The notes: generated by a model not told the origin, from the sequence alone. DNA of 64,000 bases from Actinotalea endophytica (GCF_025717005.1 NZ_JAOVZU010000009.1:124001-188000), one strand, 5' to 3'. Counted from the stretch's first letter, positions 13,844 to 22,569 are shown. Numbers and translations are program-made.

Positions 13844-14629
13844 ATGACCGCAGGCACGACGCAGCGCCGGCCGCTGCTGTCGATGCGGCAGATCACCAAG
13901 CGATTCGGCGCGGTCGAGGCGCTGGTCGGCGTGGACCTGGACGTGCACGCGGGTGAGGTGGTCGCCATGGTCGGCGACAACGGCGCGGGCAAGTCCACCC
14001 TCGCGAAGGTGATCGCCGGTGTGCTCCAGCCCGAGGCGGGACTGATCGAGCTCGGCGGCGAGGAGGTGACCGTCCCGACGCCGGCCGCGGCCCACGCGCT
14101 CGGCATCTCGATCGTCTTCCAGGACCTCGCGCTGTGCGAGAACCTCAGCGTCGCCGACAACATCTTCCTGGGCCGCGAGCGGCGGGTGATGCGCGGTGGC
14201 CCGATGGACCGGGACGGCATGGAGCTGGCGGCGCGCTCGATCCTGCGGGACCTCACGGTGAACATCCCGTCGGTCCGGACGCCGGTGCGCGAGCTCTCGG
14301 CAGGGCAGCGTCAGGCCGTCGCGATCGCGCGGACCCTGACGAGCGAGCCGCGCCTGCTGGTGCTGGACGAGCCGACCGCCGCGCTGTCGGTGGTCCAGAC
14401 CGCCGAGGTGCTCACCCTGGTGCAGCGGCTCCGCGACCTCGGACTGGGCGTGATCATCATCGGCCACAACCTCGCCGACCTGCGCGCGGTCTCGGACCGG
14501 ATCGAGGTGCTCCGGCACGGCCGGAACAACGGCTCGTTCGAGTCCGCGACGGCGCATCCGGAGGAGATCATCGCGGCGATCGCCGGGGCCGGCAGGGTGC
14601 CCGAGCCGCGCTGGTCGACCGCTCCGTGA
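13844..14629 (+). CDS. Single-domain sugar ABC transporter ATPase (orphan)
   Basis: 261 residues with Walker A GDNGAGKST (~45), Q-loop IVFQDLALCE, signature LSAGQRQAVAIARTL (Ala in place of the second Gly of LSGGQ), Walker B LLVLDEPTAAL and switch His (IIGHNL). The single nucleotide-binding domain is FrcA-like, unlike the duplicated ATPase encoded next. ATG 13844 has a perfect AGGAGG five bases upstream; ATG 13799 is an alternative in frame, right after the ROK stop. No permease or binding protein belongs to it alone, so it may energise the following permease or be a relic of another transporter. It is followed by a 16-bp palindrome and a separate promoter. Confidence 0.85.
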   Translation: MTAGTTQRRPLLSMRQITKRFGAVEALVGVDLDVHAGEVVAMVGDNGAGKSTLAKVIAGVLQPEAGLIELGGEEVTVPTPAAAHALGISIVFQDLALCENLSVADNIFLGRERRVMRGGPMDRDGMELAARSILRDLTVNIPSVRTPVRELSAGQRQAVAIARTLTSEPRLLVLDEPTAALSVVQTAEVLTLVQRLRDLGLGVIIIGHNLADLRAVSDRIEVLRHGRNNGSFESATAHPEEIIAAIAGAGRVPEPRWSTAP

Positions 14630-14655
14630 TTGCGTTCAGCGGTTGTACCCAATTG

Positions 14656-14671
14656 CCGGGCGGCCGCCCGG
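14656..14671. terminator. Perfect GC palindrome after the ROK-ATPase pair
   Basis: CCGGGCGGCCGCCCGG is fully self-complementary, 27 bp after the ATPase stop codon. It may end the ROK-ATPase transcript or bind a regulator. There is no T-tract, so termination is uncertain. Confidence 0.35.
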
Positions 14672-14767
14672 ACCTGCCCGCCTGCGCCCGAATGGGTTGT
14701 TGAGACGCGCCTCGGACACATCGCCGTCACGGTTCGGTAACGACAACCGGAGCCTTGCCTTCAGAAG

Positions 14768-14797
14768 TTGACGACAAACTCTCGCGGCCCCTAGCGT
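14768..14797 (+). promoter_or_regulatory. Promoter of the monosaccharide ABC transporter operon
   Basis: TTGACG (14768-14773) and TAGCGT (14792-14797) are separated by 18 bp. Transcription from here gives a ~55-nt leader with a 7-bp hairpin (CCAGGCA/TGCCTGG, 14816-14833) before the ribosome-binding site AAGGAG. Confidence 0.6.
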
Positions 14798-14859
14798 CCG
14801 GAGCGACGTCGACGACCAGGCAGTGGTGCCTGGCGGGACGCAGCAAGGAGCGGCAGGTC

Positions 14860-16407
14860 ATGGCAGACACGCCAGTCGTCCTCGAGATGAGGTCGATCAC
14901 GAAGGTCTTCCCGGGTGTCCGGGCACTCGACGATGTGTCGATGACGGTGCGCGCCGGCGAGATCCACGCGATCTGCGGCGAGAACGGTGCGGGCAAGTCC
15001 ACCCTGATGAAGGTGCTCTCGGGCGTGTACCCGCACGGCACCTACGAGGGCGAGATCGTCTACCACGGCGAGGAGATGCGCTTCAAGGACATCAAGTCCT
15101 CCGAGCGCGCCGGGATCGTCATCATCCACCAGGAGCTCGCGCTCATCCCCGAGCTGTCGATCACCGAGAACATCTTCCTGGGCAACGAGGTCGGCGGCCG
15201 GTTCGGGATCGACTGGGACACCGCGCGGGTCCGGGCCGCGGAGCTGATGGCCCGGGTGGGCCTGGACGCCTCGCCGGACGAGCAGGTCAAGAACATCGGC
15301 GTCGGCAAGCAGCAGCTGGTCGAGATCGCCCGTGCGCTGTCCAAGGACGTGCGGCTGCTGATCCTGGACGAGCCGACCTCGGCGCTGAACGAGGAGGACT
15401 CCGAGCACCTGCTGGACCTGCTGCGCGGTCTGCGCAGCAAGGGCATGACCAGCATCATGATCAGCCACAAGCTCAACGAGATCACCGCGATCGCGGACTC
15501 GATCACGATCATCCGGGACGGCAAGACGGTCGAGACCCTCGACACGGCGACCGGGCAGGTCGACGAGGACCGGATCATTCGCGGCATGGTCGGCCGGACC
15601 CTGGACCACCGGTTCCCCGAGCACACCCCGAAGATCGGCGAGACGTTCTTCCAGGTCCAGGACTGGACCGTCGAGCACCCGCAGGTGCCGGGCCGGCTGG
15701 TGTGCAAGGCCTCGACCTTCCACGTGCGCCACGGCGAGATCGTCGGCTTCGCCGGGATCATGGGGGCCGGTCGCACCGAGCTCGCCCGCTCGTTGTTCGG
15801 ACGTTCGTACGGGCGCTACCTGGGCGGCCAGATCTGGATCGACGGTCGGGCCGTCGAGCTGCACACGGTGCAGCAGGCGATCGACCACAAGGTCGCCTAC
15901 GTGCCCGAGGACCGCAAGATCCAGGGCCTGAACCTGCTGGACACCATCACCGACACGATCGTCTCGGCCGATCTGCATAAGATCACCAACCGTGGGGTCC
16001 TCGACTTCGACGCCGCACACCTGGCCGCCGAGGAGTACCGCACGTCGCTGAACATCAAGACCCCGTCGGTGCGTGAAGGCGTCGCGAAGCTCTCGGGCGG
16101 CAACCAGCAGAAGGTGCTGCTCGGCAAGTGGATGTTCCCCGAGCCCGACCTGCTGATCCTGGACGAGCCGACCCGCGGCATCGACGTGGGCGCCAAGTAC
16201 GAGATCTACGGTCTCGTGCACCGGCTCGCCGACGCCGGCAAGGGCGTCATCGTGATCTCCTCCGAGCTGCCCGAGCTGCTCGGCATGTGCGACCGGATCT
16301 ACACCATCTTCGAAGGTCAGATCACGGGCGTGGTGGACCGCGCGGACGCCACCCAGGAGAACCTCATGCGCCTCATGACCGGCGCGACCCAGACCACGAC
16401 CCACTGA
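14860..16407 (+). CDS. mmsA: Multiple monosaccharide ABC transporter, duplicated ATPase (GguA/MmsA type)
   Basis: 515 residues, ATG 14860 after AAGGAG. Two nucleotide-binding domains are present. The first has Walker [14 protein letters not shown] (~36), Walker [12 protein letters not shown] and the degenerate signature [16 protein letters not shown]. The second has the degenerate Walker [11 protein letters not shown] (~300), signature [14 protein letters not shown] and [16 protein letters not shown]. This arrangement and length match the GguA ATPase of ChvE/GguAB-type transporters and related RbsA/XylG proteins. It powers import through the permease encoded 23 bp downstream with the lipoprotein encoded after it. 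Likely substrates are pentoses and hexoses such as xylose, arabinose, galactose or glucose; the exact range is inferred. Confidence 0.92.
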   Translation: MADTPVVLEMRSITKVFPGVRALDDVSMTVRAGEIHAICGENGAGKSTLMKVLSGVYPHGTYEGEIVYHGEEMRFKDIKSSERAGIVIIHQELALIPELSITENIFLGNEVGGRFGIDWDTARVRAAELMARVGLDASPDEQVKNIGVGKQQLVEIARALSKDVRLLILDEPTSALNEEDSEHLLDLLRGLRSKGMTSIMISHKLNEITAIADSITIIRDGKTVETLDTATGQVDEDRIIRGMVGRTLDHRFPEHTPKIGETFFQVQDWTVEHPQVPGRLVCKASTFHVRHGEIVGFAGIMGAGRTELARSLFGRSYGRYLGGQIWIDGRAVELHTVQQAIDHKVAYVPEDRKIQGLNLLDTITDTIVSADLHKITNRGVLDFDAAHLAAEEYRTSLNIKTPSVREGVAKLSGGNQQKVLLGKWMFPEPDLLILDEPTRGIDVGAKYEIYGLVHRLADAGKGVIVISSELPELLGMCDRIYTIFEGQITGVVDRADATQENLMRLMTGATQTTTH

Positions 16408-16430
16408 TAACGGCTAAAGGACCTCAGACG

Positions 16431-17690
16431 ATGAAGTCGCTCAAGGAGCTCTTCGGCGGCGGCGCCCGCCAGTTCGGCATGGTGTTCGCCCTTCTGGCGC
16501 TGGTGCTGATCTTCCAGATCAGCACGGGCGGCAAGGTGCTGACGCCGACGAACGTGCAGAACATCATCAACGGCAACAGCTACGTGCTGATCCTCGCGAT
16601 CGGCATGGTGCTGGTGATCATCGCCGGGCACATCGACCTGTCGGTCGGCTCGGTCGCGGCCGTGGTCGGCATCATCGTCGCCCTCGCGATCCGGGACTGG
16701 GGGATCCCGTGGTGGCTGGGCGTCCTGCTCGGCCTCGCCGTCGGGGCCGTGATCGGCGCCTGGCAGGGATTCTGGGTGGCGTACGTAGGGATCCCAGGCT
16801 TCATCACGACGCTCGCGGGCATGATGTTCTTCCGCGGCGCCAACCAGTACATCGGCAAGTCGAACACCATCCCGGTCCCCAAGGAGATCCAGTACCTCGG
16901 CGCCGGCTACCTGCCCGAGTGGGGCCCGAACACCGGTCTGAACAACTCCACGCTCGTGCTCGGCATCGCCGCGATCGCCGCGGTGGTGTGGGTCGAGACG
17001 CGTCGCCGCCGGTCTGCGGTCCGCCTGGGTGCCGAGCCGGCCCCGGTGTGGGTGTCCGCTGTGCGGGTCGTCGCGCTCGGCGCGGTCATCGCCTACCTCA
17101 CGTTCCTGTTCGGCGGCGGCCGGGTCGGCACCTCGTTCCCGTTCTCCGGCGTGATCCTCGCCGCGCTCGTGCTGATCTACGGCTTCCTGTCGACCCGCAC
17201 CGTCACCGGCCGGCACGTCTACGCCGTGGGTGGCAACAAGGTGGCTGCGTCGCTGTCCGGCGTGAACATCCGCCGCACGAACTTCTTCGTGATGATGAAC
17301 ATGTCGGTGCTCGCCGCGCTGGCCGGCATCGTCTTCATCGGCCGGTCCACCGCGTCCGGTCCGTTCGACGGCACCAACTGGGAGCTGGACGCGATCGCCG
17401 CGGTCTTCATCGGTGGCGCGGCGGTCTCCGGCGGTGTCGGCACCGTGGCCGGATCGGTCATCGGTGGTCTGGTCATGGCGGTGCTGAACAACGGCCTGCA
17501 GCTGATGGGCGTCGGCTCCGACCTCACCCAGATGATCAAGGGCCTCGTGCTGCTCGCCGCGGTCGCCTTCGACGTCTACAACAAGGGCGGACGCACCTCG
17601 ATCTTCTCGAGGCTGTTCAAGTCGCGGGGCGGTGACGGCACCGCGAACCTGACGCCCGCGGTGGCCGGAACGACCTCGATGCAGGGCTGA
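16431..17690 (+). CDS. mmsB: Multiple monosaccharide ABC transporter permease (GguB/MmsB type)
   Basis: 419 residues with about ten transmembrane segments. The BPD_transp_2 hallmarks are present: GMVLVIIAGHIDLSVGS (~60) and FIGGAAVSGGVGTVAGSVIG (~325). The extra central loop between ~180 and 215 (a basic TRRRRSAVRLG stretch) makes it longer than RbsC and typical of GguB/XylH. ATG 16431 lies shortly after AAAGGACC. It forms the membrane channel with the duplicated ATPase. A short Ser/Thr/Gly tail follows the last helix. Confidence 0.92.
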   Translation: MKSLKELFGGGARQFGMVFALLALVLIFQISTGGKVLTPTNVQNIINGNSYVLILAIGMVLVIIAGHIDLSVGSVAAVVGIIVALAIRDWGIPWWLGVLLGLAVGAVIGAWQGFWVAYVGIPGFITTLAGMMFFRGANQYIGKSNTIPVPKEIQYLGAGYLPEWGPNTGLNNSTLVLGIAAIAAVVWVETRRRRSAVRLGAEPAPVWVSAVRVVALGAVIAYLTFLFGGGRVGTSFPFSGVILAALVLIYGFLSTRTVTGRHVYAVGGNKVAASLSGVNIRRTNFFVMMNMSVLAALAGIVFIGRSTASGPFDGTNWELDAIAAVFIGGAAVSGGVGTVAGSVIGGLVMAVLNNGLQLMGVGSDLTQMIKGLVLLAAVAFDVYNKGGRTSIFSRLFKSRGGDGTANLTPAVAGTTSMQG

Positions 17691-17707
17691 TCCCAACCCC
17701 AAGCTGA

Positions 17708-17728
17708 CCCCGGCCGGACCCGGCGGGG
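17708..17728 (+). promoter_or_regulatory. Intercistronic hairpin before the binding-protein gene
   Basis: CCCCGGCCG and CGGCGGGG form an 8-bp stem with one bulged base, 18 bp after the permease stop. Stem-loops here often stabilise or separately adjust the message for the more abundant binding protein. There is no T-tract. Confidence 0.4.
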
Positions 17729-17782
17729 CTGCCCGACCGCACCCAAAGATGGGTGCCCAATCAGGAAGTGGTGACACCACAC

Positions 17783-18892
17783 ATGAAGAAGTTGACACTC
17801 GGGCTGGTGGCCGCGAGCGCGGCCGGGGCCCTCCTCCTCACCGGCTGCTCCTCGTCCGACCGCACCGACTCGACCTCGTCGTCGACCGAGTCGGCCTCGG
17901 AGGCCGCGGGCTTCGCGGCGGACGCCACCATCGGTGTCGCCCTGCCGCAGAAGACCTCGGAGAACTGGGTCCTCGCCGAGGACCTGTTCAACACCGGTCT
18001 CGCGGACGCGGGCTTCAACCCGATCGTGCAGTTCGCGAACGGTGGTGTGACCGAGCAGCAGAACCAGATCTCGGCCATGATCGAGCAGGGCGCCAAGGTC
18101 ATCGTCGTCGGTGCGATCGACGGCTCGCAGCTGGGCACCCAGCTCGAGGCCGCCGCGGCCGACGGCATCAAGGTGATCGCGTACGACCGCCTGGTGAAGA
18201 ACACCGAGGCCGTCGACATGTACGTGGCGTTCGACAACTACCAGGTCGGCGTGCTGCAGGGCACCGCGCTGCTCCAGGGCCTTGCCGAGCGCAAGGGTGA
18301 CGGCCCGTACAACATCGAGCTCATCGCTGGCTCGCCGGACGACGCGAACGCCACGCCGTTCTTCCTGGGCGCGATGAGCGTCCTGCAGCCGAAGATCGAC
18401 GACGGCACGCTCGTGGTCGTCTCGGGCCAGACCTCGTTCGAAGAGGTCGCGACCCAGGGCTGGAAGGCTGAGAACGCCCAGAAGCGCATGGACACCGTTC
18501 TGGCCGGCTTCTACACCGACACCGAGCTCGACGGCATCCTGTCGCCGAACGACACCCTGGGCCGCGCGGCGATGACCGCCGTGGCGCAGGCCGGCAAGGA
18601 GACCCCGGTCGTCACCGGCCAGGACTCCGAGGTCGAGTCGGTCAAGTCGATCATGGCCGGTGAGCAGTACTCCACGATCTACAAGGACACCCGCGAGCTG
18701 GTTGCCCAGACGATCAAGGAGATCACCCTCCTGCAGCAGGGCCAGGACCCGGAGATCAACGACACCGAGTCCTACGACAACGGCGTCAAGATCGTGCCGT
18801 CCTACCTGCTCACCCCGCTGATCGTGACCAAGGACAACGCGGCCACGGTGTACGCGAACGACACCACGCTCTTCCCGCTGACCCAGGGCTGA
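17783..18892 (+). CDS. chvE: ChvE-type monosaccharide-binding lipoprotein
   Basis: 369 residues from ATG 17783. The signal peptide (MKKLTLGLVAASAAGALLL) ends in lipobox LTGC with Cys near residue 22, followed by a Ser/Thr linker. The mature protein is a periplasmic-binding-protein fold with GVALPQKTSENW (~55) and IELIAGSPDDANATPFFLGA (~175), which are ChvE-family marks, and DTLGRAAMTAVAQAG near the hinge. It captures aldoses outside the membrane for the permease and ATPase encoded upstream. A strong terminator ends the operon. Codon usage is somewhat biased to C-ending codons, fitting high expression. Confidence 0.92.
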   Translation: MKKLTLGLVAASAAGALLLTGCSSSDRTDSTSSSTESASEAAGFAADATIGVALPQKTSENWVLAEDLFNTGLADAGFNPIVQFANGGVTEQQNQISAMIEQGAKVIVVGAIDGSQLGTQLEAAAADGIKVIAYDRLVKNTEAVDMYVAFDNYQVGVLQGTALLQGLAERKGDGPYNIELIAGSPDDANATPFFLGAMSVLQPKIDDGTLVVVSGQTSFEEVATQGWKAENAQKRMDTVLAGFYTDTELDGILSPNDTLGRAAMTAVAQAGKETPVVTGQDSEVESVKSIMAGEQYSTIYKDTRELVAQTIKEITLLQQGQDPEINDTESYDNGVKIVPSYLLTPLIVTKDNAATVYANDTTLFPLTQG

Positions 18893-18925
18893 GCGAGAGC
18901 ATGACCGGGTTCTGACCCGGCAGGC

Positions 18926-18954
18926 GGGGGCGGGTCCGCAGCGGACCCGCCCCC
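18926..18954 (+). terminator. Terminator of the monosaccharide transporter operon
   Basis: GGGGGCGGGTCCG and its exact complement form a 13-bp stem with a 3-base loop. A second hairpin (CCGGGT-TCTG-ACCCGG, 18905-18920) precedes it. No long T-tract follows, as is usual in this GC-rich genome. Confidence 0.75.
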
Positions 18955-19076
18955 GTCGTCGTGCCGGTGGGGCGCCGCGAGCCACGACGGATGGGTCACG
19001 GCGCGCGGCCCACGACGCGCGACCGACGACGGTGGCAGGCTGGAGCGGTGCGGACGCGCCGCCGGGAGGAGAGACG

Positions 19077-20303
19077 ATGAACGTGCCGGGCGACGGTGCC
19101 TACCTGGCTGCGCAGCGCGCAGACCTGCTGCGGTTCACGACCGGGGCCGTGCGCCCCGAGGGTTTCGGCTGGCTGGGTGACGACGGCGTGGTCGACACCA
19201 CCCGGCCGGTGGAGCTGTGGATCACGTGCCGGATGACGCACGTGGCGGCGCTCGGTCTGCTCGCCGGCGAGGAGCCGGCCGCGGGCGGGCCGGACCGCAC
19301 CGCGCTCGCTGCGCTCGTCGACCACGGGGTCGCGTCGCTGCGCGGGCCGCTGCGCGACGCCGAGCACGGTGGCTGGTTCGCCGCCGTGGACGCCTCGGGT
19401 CCGGTCGCGACCGCGAAGCAGGCCTACGGCCACGCGTTCGTCGTGCTCGCCGCGTCGTCCGCGGCCGCCGCTGGTGCCGCCGGCTCCGACGAGCTGCTGG
19501 CCGAGGCGCTCGAGGTCTCCGCGTCGCGGTTCTTCGACGACGAGACCGGGTTGAGCGTCGAGGAGTGGGACCGTGCCTGGACCGCGCTGGACACCTATCG
19601 CGGGGTCAACGCGAACATGCACACGGTGGAGGCCTACCTCGCCGCCGGTGACGTGACCGGTGACCGGGTCTGGCACGAGCGGGCCGGACGGGTCGCCGCG
19701 CACGTGGTCGCCTGGGCGCGGGCCAACGAGTGGCGGATCCCCGAGCACTTCGACGCCGCGTGGCAGCCCATGCTGGAGCACCACCGCGACCAGCCGGCGC
19801 ACCCGTTCCGGCCCTACGGCGCCACGGTCGGGCACGGCCTGGAGTGGGCGCGTCTGCTGCTGGCCGTCGACGGGACGCTCGGCCCGGCGGCGCCCGCCGG
19901 TCTGGTCGACGCGGCCGTCGCGCTGTACGACCGTGCCGTCGCGGACGGCTGGGCCTCCGACGGCGCCGACGGGTTCGTCTACACGACGGACTGGGAGGGG
20001 CGGCCGGTGGTGCGCGAGCGGATGCACTGGGTGCTGGCCGAGGGCGTGAACACCGCGCACGCGCTGCACGGCGTGACCGGCGACGCGCGCTACCTCACCG
20101 ACGAGGCGAGCTGGTGGGCCTACGCGGACGCGTACTTGATCGACCACGAGCTGGGGTCCTGGCACCACGAGCTCGACCCGCAGAACCGCCCGTCGGCGAC
20201 GGTGTGGCCCGGCAAGCCGGACACCTACCACGCCTACCAGGCCGCGCTGCTTCCCACGGTCCCGCTCGTCCCGTCGTTCGCCGCCGCGCTCGCGGCTCGC
20301 TGA
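19077..20303 (+). CDS. AGE-family sugar isomerase/epimerase (YihS/mannose isomerase-like)
   Basis: 408 residues, ATG 19077 preceded by GGGAGGAGAG. The (alpha/alpha)6-barrel family marks include ITCRMTHVAALG (~45), YGHAFVVLAAS (~120), NANMHTVEAYLAAG (~180), GHGLEWARLLL (~255) and a C-terminal GKPDTYHAYQA (~385) that carries a catalytic His-Ala-Tyr. This set resembles bacterial mannose/aldose-ketose isomerases and YihS sulfoquinovose isomerase more than N-acylglucosamine 2-epimerase. It would interconvert an aldose and ketose in the cytoplasm, plausibly mannose and fructose. It lies just after the monosaccharide transporter but has its own transcription region. Confidence 0.85.
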   Translation: MNVPGDGAYLAAQRADLLRFTTGAVRPEGFGWLGDDGVVDTTRPVELWITCRMTHVAALGLLAGEEPAAGGPDRTALAALVDHGVASLRGPLRDAEHGGWFAAVDASGPVATAKQAYGHAFVVLAASSAAAAGAAGSDELLAEALEVSASRFFDDETGLSVEEWDRAWTALDTYRGVNANMHTVEAYLAAGDVTGDRVWHERAGRVAAHVVAWARANEWRIPEHFDAAWQPMLEHHRDQPAHPFRPYGATVGHGLEWARLLLAVDGTLGPAAPAGLVDAAVALYDRAVADGWASDGADGFVYTTDWEGRPVVRERMHWVLAEGVNTAHALHGVTGDARYLTDEASWWAYADAYLIDHELGSWHHELDPQNRPSATVWPGKPDTYHAYQAALLPTVPLVPSFAAALAAR

Positions 20304-20329
20304 GCGCCGGCGGGCGGGTCCGGCGGGCC

Positions 20330-20380
20330 GTCGGTCCAGCCGCGCGGCCGGGACCGCGCGGCTCGGGCCGGAAGACCGAC
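20330..20380. terminator. Bidirectional terminator between the isomerase and FMN-binding genes
   Basis: AGCCGCGCGG (20338-20347) and CCGCGCGGCT (20354-20363) form a perfect 10-bp stem with a 6-base loop. An outer GTCGGTC/GACCGAC pair (20330-20336, 20374-20380) extends it. It lies between convergent genes. Confidence 0.7.
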
Positions 20381-20399
20381 GTCGTGCGTACGGGTCGGG

Positions 20400-21011
20400 T
20401 CAGGCGCCGAACGCCTGGTCGATGGCCTGCTGCAGCGACTGCGCGTACGCCTCGCTGGTGTACGTCGCGTGCGAGACCATCGCGATCGACGCGCTCTGCG
20501 CGCTCACGGCCTCGGAGTTCAGGGTCGGGATCGCCTGCGAGGAGATCATCTGCGACTTCGAGTCGTTCGAGCTCTGCGTGCCGCTCGCGTCGGTGATCGA
20601 ACCGTTGCTCACCGTGATCGTCACGGTCACGGTCCCGTACCGCATGCTCGTCGTGGCGGTGTACGTGCCGTCGGCGGCGGTGCTCGACGACGACGTGTCG
20701 GAGGAGCTCGACGAGCTCGACGACGAGTCGGAGGAGCTGCCGGACGAGGTCGAGGAGTCGGACGAGCTCGACGAGCTGCCGGACGAGGTGTCCGTGCTCG
20801 ACGAGCCGGTGCTGGACGAGTCGGTGCTGGAGGAGTCGGTGCTGGAGGAGTCGGTGCTGGACGACCCCGTGCTCGAGGCGCCGGCGTCCGTGCTCACCGC
20901 GGAGCTCTCCGCGCTCGACGCGGTGACGGACTGGTTCGTGCTCGTCGGGTAGAGCAGTGCGGCGATCACGGCGGCCGTCGTGCCGGTGGCCGCGAGCAGG
21001 ATGCGCTTCAT
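20400..21011 (-). CDS. Exported FMN-binding domain protein with Ser/Thr/Asp-rich linker
   Basis: 203 residues, ATG 21011 after AAGGAG. An N-terminal hydrophobic segment (residues ~5-20) is a signal or anchor. Residues ~28-110 are low-complexity Ser/Thr/Asp/Gly built from repeated SSSTDS units, likely a cell-wall-spanning spacer. The C-terminal ~90 residues are an FMN_bind domain (DGTYTATTSMRYGTVTVTIT ... SHATYTSEAYAQSLQQAID). In this family ApbE attaches FMN to the threonine of an SGATYTS-like motif. Here the Gly is His (SHATYT), so flavinylation must be tested. Family members carry electrons outside the membrane. No ApbE or partner reductase is adjacent. Confidence 0.85.
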   Translation of the reverse strand: MKRILLAATGTTAAVIAALLYPTSTNQSVTASSAESSAVSTDAGASSTGSSSTDSSSTDSSSTDSSSTGSSSTDTSSGSSSSSSDSSTSSGSSSDSSSSSSSSSDTSSSSTAADGTYTATTSMRYGTVTVTITVSNGSITDASGTQSSNDSKSQMISSQAIPTLNSEAVSAQSASIAMVSHATYTSEAYAQSLQQAIDQAFGA

Positions 21012-21138
21012 GGGTGCTGACTCCTTCGGTGAGATGGGACCACAGTGGCCGACGGTCCTGCCGCGGTGCTGAGCGAATCCCGGGAGTCCGCTGTGAGACT
21101 CGCGCCCCTCACGGGTTTCCCCGGCAGCAACCGTGTCG

Positions 21139-21144
21139 TAGGTT
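21139..21144 (+). promoter_or_regulatory. Probable -10 element of the CBS-domain gene
   Basis: TAGGTT, 53 bp before the CBS start codon, in the 185-bp region divergent from the FMN-binding gene. It implies a ~45-nt leader ending in AGGGAGG. Confidence 0.35.
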
Positions 21145-21196
21145 CGCGACAGGAGCCGTGACGACGAGGTCGCGGCGGGTTGCAGGGAGGTCGGCC

Positions 21197-21625
21197 ATGC
21201 GGATCAGCGACGTCCTCAAGCTCAAGGGCGACCGGGTCGCGACGATCGACCCGACCAGGCTCGTGCGTGACCTGGTCGTCGAGCTCGGCGAGCAGGGCGT
21301 GGGTGCCCTCGTGGTCTCGATCGACGGCCGGAGCATCCACGGGATCGTCAGCGAGCGCGACGTGGTGCGGCGGCTGCGCACCGACGGGGCCGGCGTCCTC
21401 GACCTGCCGGTGTCCGCGATCATGACCGCGGACGTCTACACGTGCGAGCCGAGCGCCACTGTCGAGGAGCTCATGGAGGTCATGACCGAGCGGCGGTTCC
21501 GGCACGTGCCGGTGGTCGTCGACGAGCACCTGGCGGGGATCGTCAGCATCGGTGACGTGGTCAAGCACCGGATCGCCGAGGTGCAGCTCGAGCGGGACCA
21601 CCTGACGGCTTACATCACCGGCTGA
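21197..21625 (+). CDS. Tandem CBS-domain protein
   Basis: 142 residues consisting of one CBS pair: the first repeat ~8-65 (VVSIDGRSIHGIVSERDVVR) and the second ~75-135 (VTERRFRHVPVVVDEHLAGI approximately, then VSIGDVVKHRI). Start ATG 21197 follows AGGGAGG. Stand-alone CBS pairs bind adenine nucleotides such as AMP or ATP and sense energy charge, and in actinobacteria many are hypoxia- or dormancy-linked. It is followed by a stem-loop, then by Hsp20, so both could belong to a stress set. No catalytic domain is attached. Confidence 0.88.
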   Translation: MRISDVLKLKGDRVATIDPTRLVRDLVVELGEQGVGALVVSIDGRSIHGIVSERDVVRRLRTDGAGVLDLPVSAIMTADVYTCEPSATVEELMEVMTERRFRHVPVVVDEHLAGIVSIGDVVKHRIAEVQLERDHLTAYITG

Positions 21626-21641
21626 GCCGCACGAGGAGCCC

Positions 21642-21689
21642 GGGCGGGCGACGGACGAGACCGACCAGGTCTCCCCGTGGAGCCCGCCC
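21642..21689 (+). terminator. Nested hairpin after the CBS gene; remainder of the 306-bp gap is featureless
   Basis: GGGCGGGC (21642-21649) pairs with GCCCGCCC (21682-21689), enclosing GAGACC/GGTCTC (21657-21662, 21668-21673). It starts 17 bp after the stop. I see no gene in 21690-21931. The Hsp20 ribosome-binding site GAGGAGAGGTGA lies at its end, and no HAIR (HspR) operator is visible. Confidence 0.5.
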
Positions 21690-21931
21690 CTGCCGGGGAC
21701 GTTCGCCTCTTCACACCCGGCCCGGGTCGGGCGCATGCTGGTCCTGTCACCGGGAAGGCCGGCCGGGCACGAGGACGACGAGGCGTGCCGGCGACGAGAC
21801 CCTCGGGCCTCCGGGCGCTGCTACCGCTCGCCCGCCCTTCCTCCCCGTCCTTCAGACGGTCGCGTGCCACCGCCTCCCCGGCGACCCCGGCCCCCACCGG
21901 GCCGGGATGCAGCGAGGAGAGGTGAGCAGCC

Positions 21932-22381
21932 ATGACACGGCTGGTCCGGCGCGAGCCGGCGGCCCTGGACATGCCGAGCTGGCTCTCGAGTCGACTGGAC
22001 CCGTGGTGGCCCGAGCTGATGACGAGCCTGGTCGGGGCCGAGCCGATGCGGGTGGAAGAGGTGCGTGACGGCGAGCACCTGGTGGTGCGGGCCGAGCTTC
22101 CGGGGATCGACCCGGACAAGGACGTGGCGATCACGATCGACGACGGGGTGCTGACCATCTCGGCCGAGCGGACCGCGCGTTCGGAGGAGAAGGAGAAGGA
22201 CTCCTACCGGAGCGAGTTCCACTACGGCTCGTTCAGCCGGACCCTGCCGCTGCCGAGCGGAGCCACCGACGCCGACGTCACCGCGACCTACAAGGACGGG
22301 GTCCTCGAGGTTCGCGTGCCGGTTCCGGCCGAGCCCCCGACACCGACCGCACGGACCGTTCCGGTCACGCGCGGCGAGTGA
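21932..22381 (+). CDS. Hsp20/alpha-crystallin small heat shock protein
   Basis: 149 residues. The alpha-crystallin domain spans ~38-130: VEEVRDGEHLVVRAELPGID at the start, DDGVLTISAER, SFSRTLPLPSGA and the ending A-x-YKDGVLEVRVPVP. The closing V-P-V segment serves as an IxI/V-like tail motif. The N-terminus has the usual Trp/Pro-rich arm (WLSSRLDPWWPEL). It is an ATP-independent holdase that binds unfolding proteins in the cytoplasm. ATG 21932 follows GAGGAGAGG. It is a single-gene unit. Confidence 0.92.
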   Translation: MTRLVRREPAALDMPSWLSSRLDPWWPELMTSLVGAEPMRVEEVRDGEHLVVRAELPGIDPDKDVAITIDDGVLTISAERTARSEEKEKDSYRSEFHYGSFSRTLPLPSGATDADVTATYKDGVLEVRVPVPAEPPTPTARTVPVTRGE

Positions 22382-22540
22382 GGTCGTGGGGCCGACGACG
22401 CGGGGCCGGTTCGTCGCGGCCGGCCCCGTGCACCGACGCTGCGCGCGCCGTCCGGCGACGCGTCGAGAGCCGCGGTTCGCCCGCATCCGACCTGATCATG
22501 CTCATTTTTCGGGACGGAAGACCCAGACGGGTGACCTTGT

Positions 22541-22569
22541 TTGACGCGGGCCAACGGAACGAGCACTAT
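22541..22569 (+). promoter_or_regulatory. Strong sigma70-like promoter directly before a terminator hairpin
   Basis: TTGACG (22541-22546), 17-bp spacer, CACTAT (22564-22569). The expected start is ~22576, two bases before the terminator stem. It therefore drives either a ~50-nt RNA or an attenuated leader. Confidence 0.55.

Noticed and set aside
20422-20952. Acidic plus-strand frame opposite the Ser-rich FMN protein
   Set aside because: It is the antisense of Ser/Asp repeats; the minus strand has the ribosome-binding site, signal peptide and FMN_bind domain.
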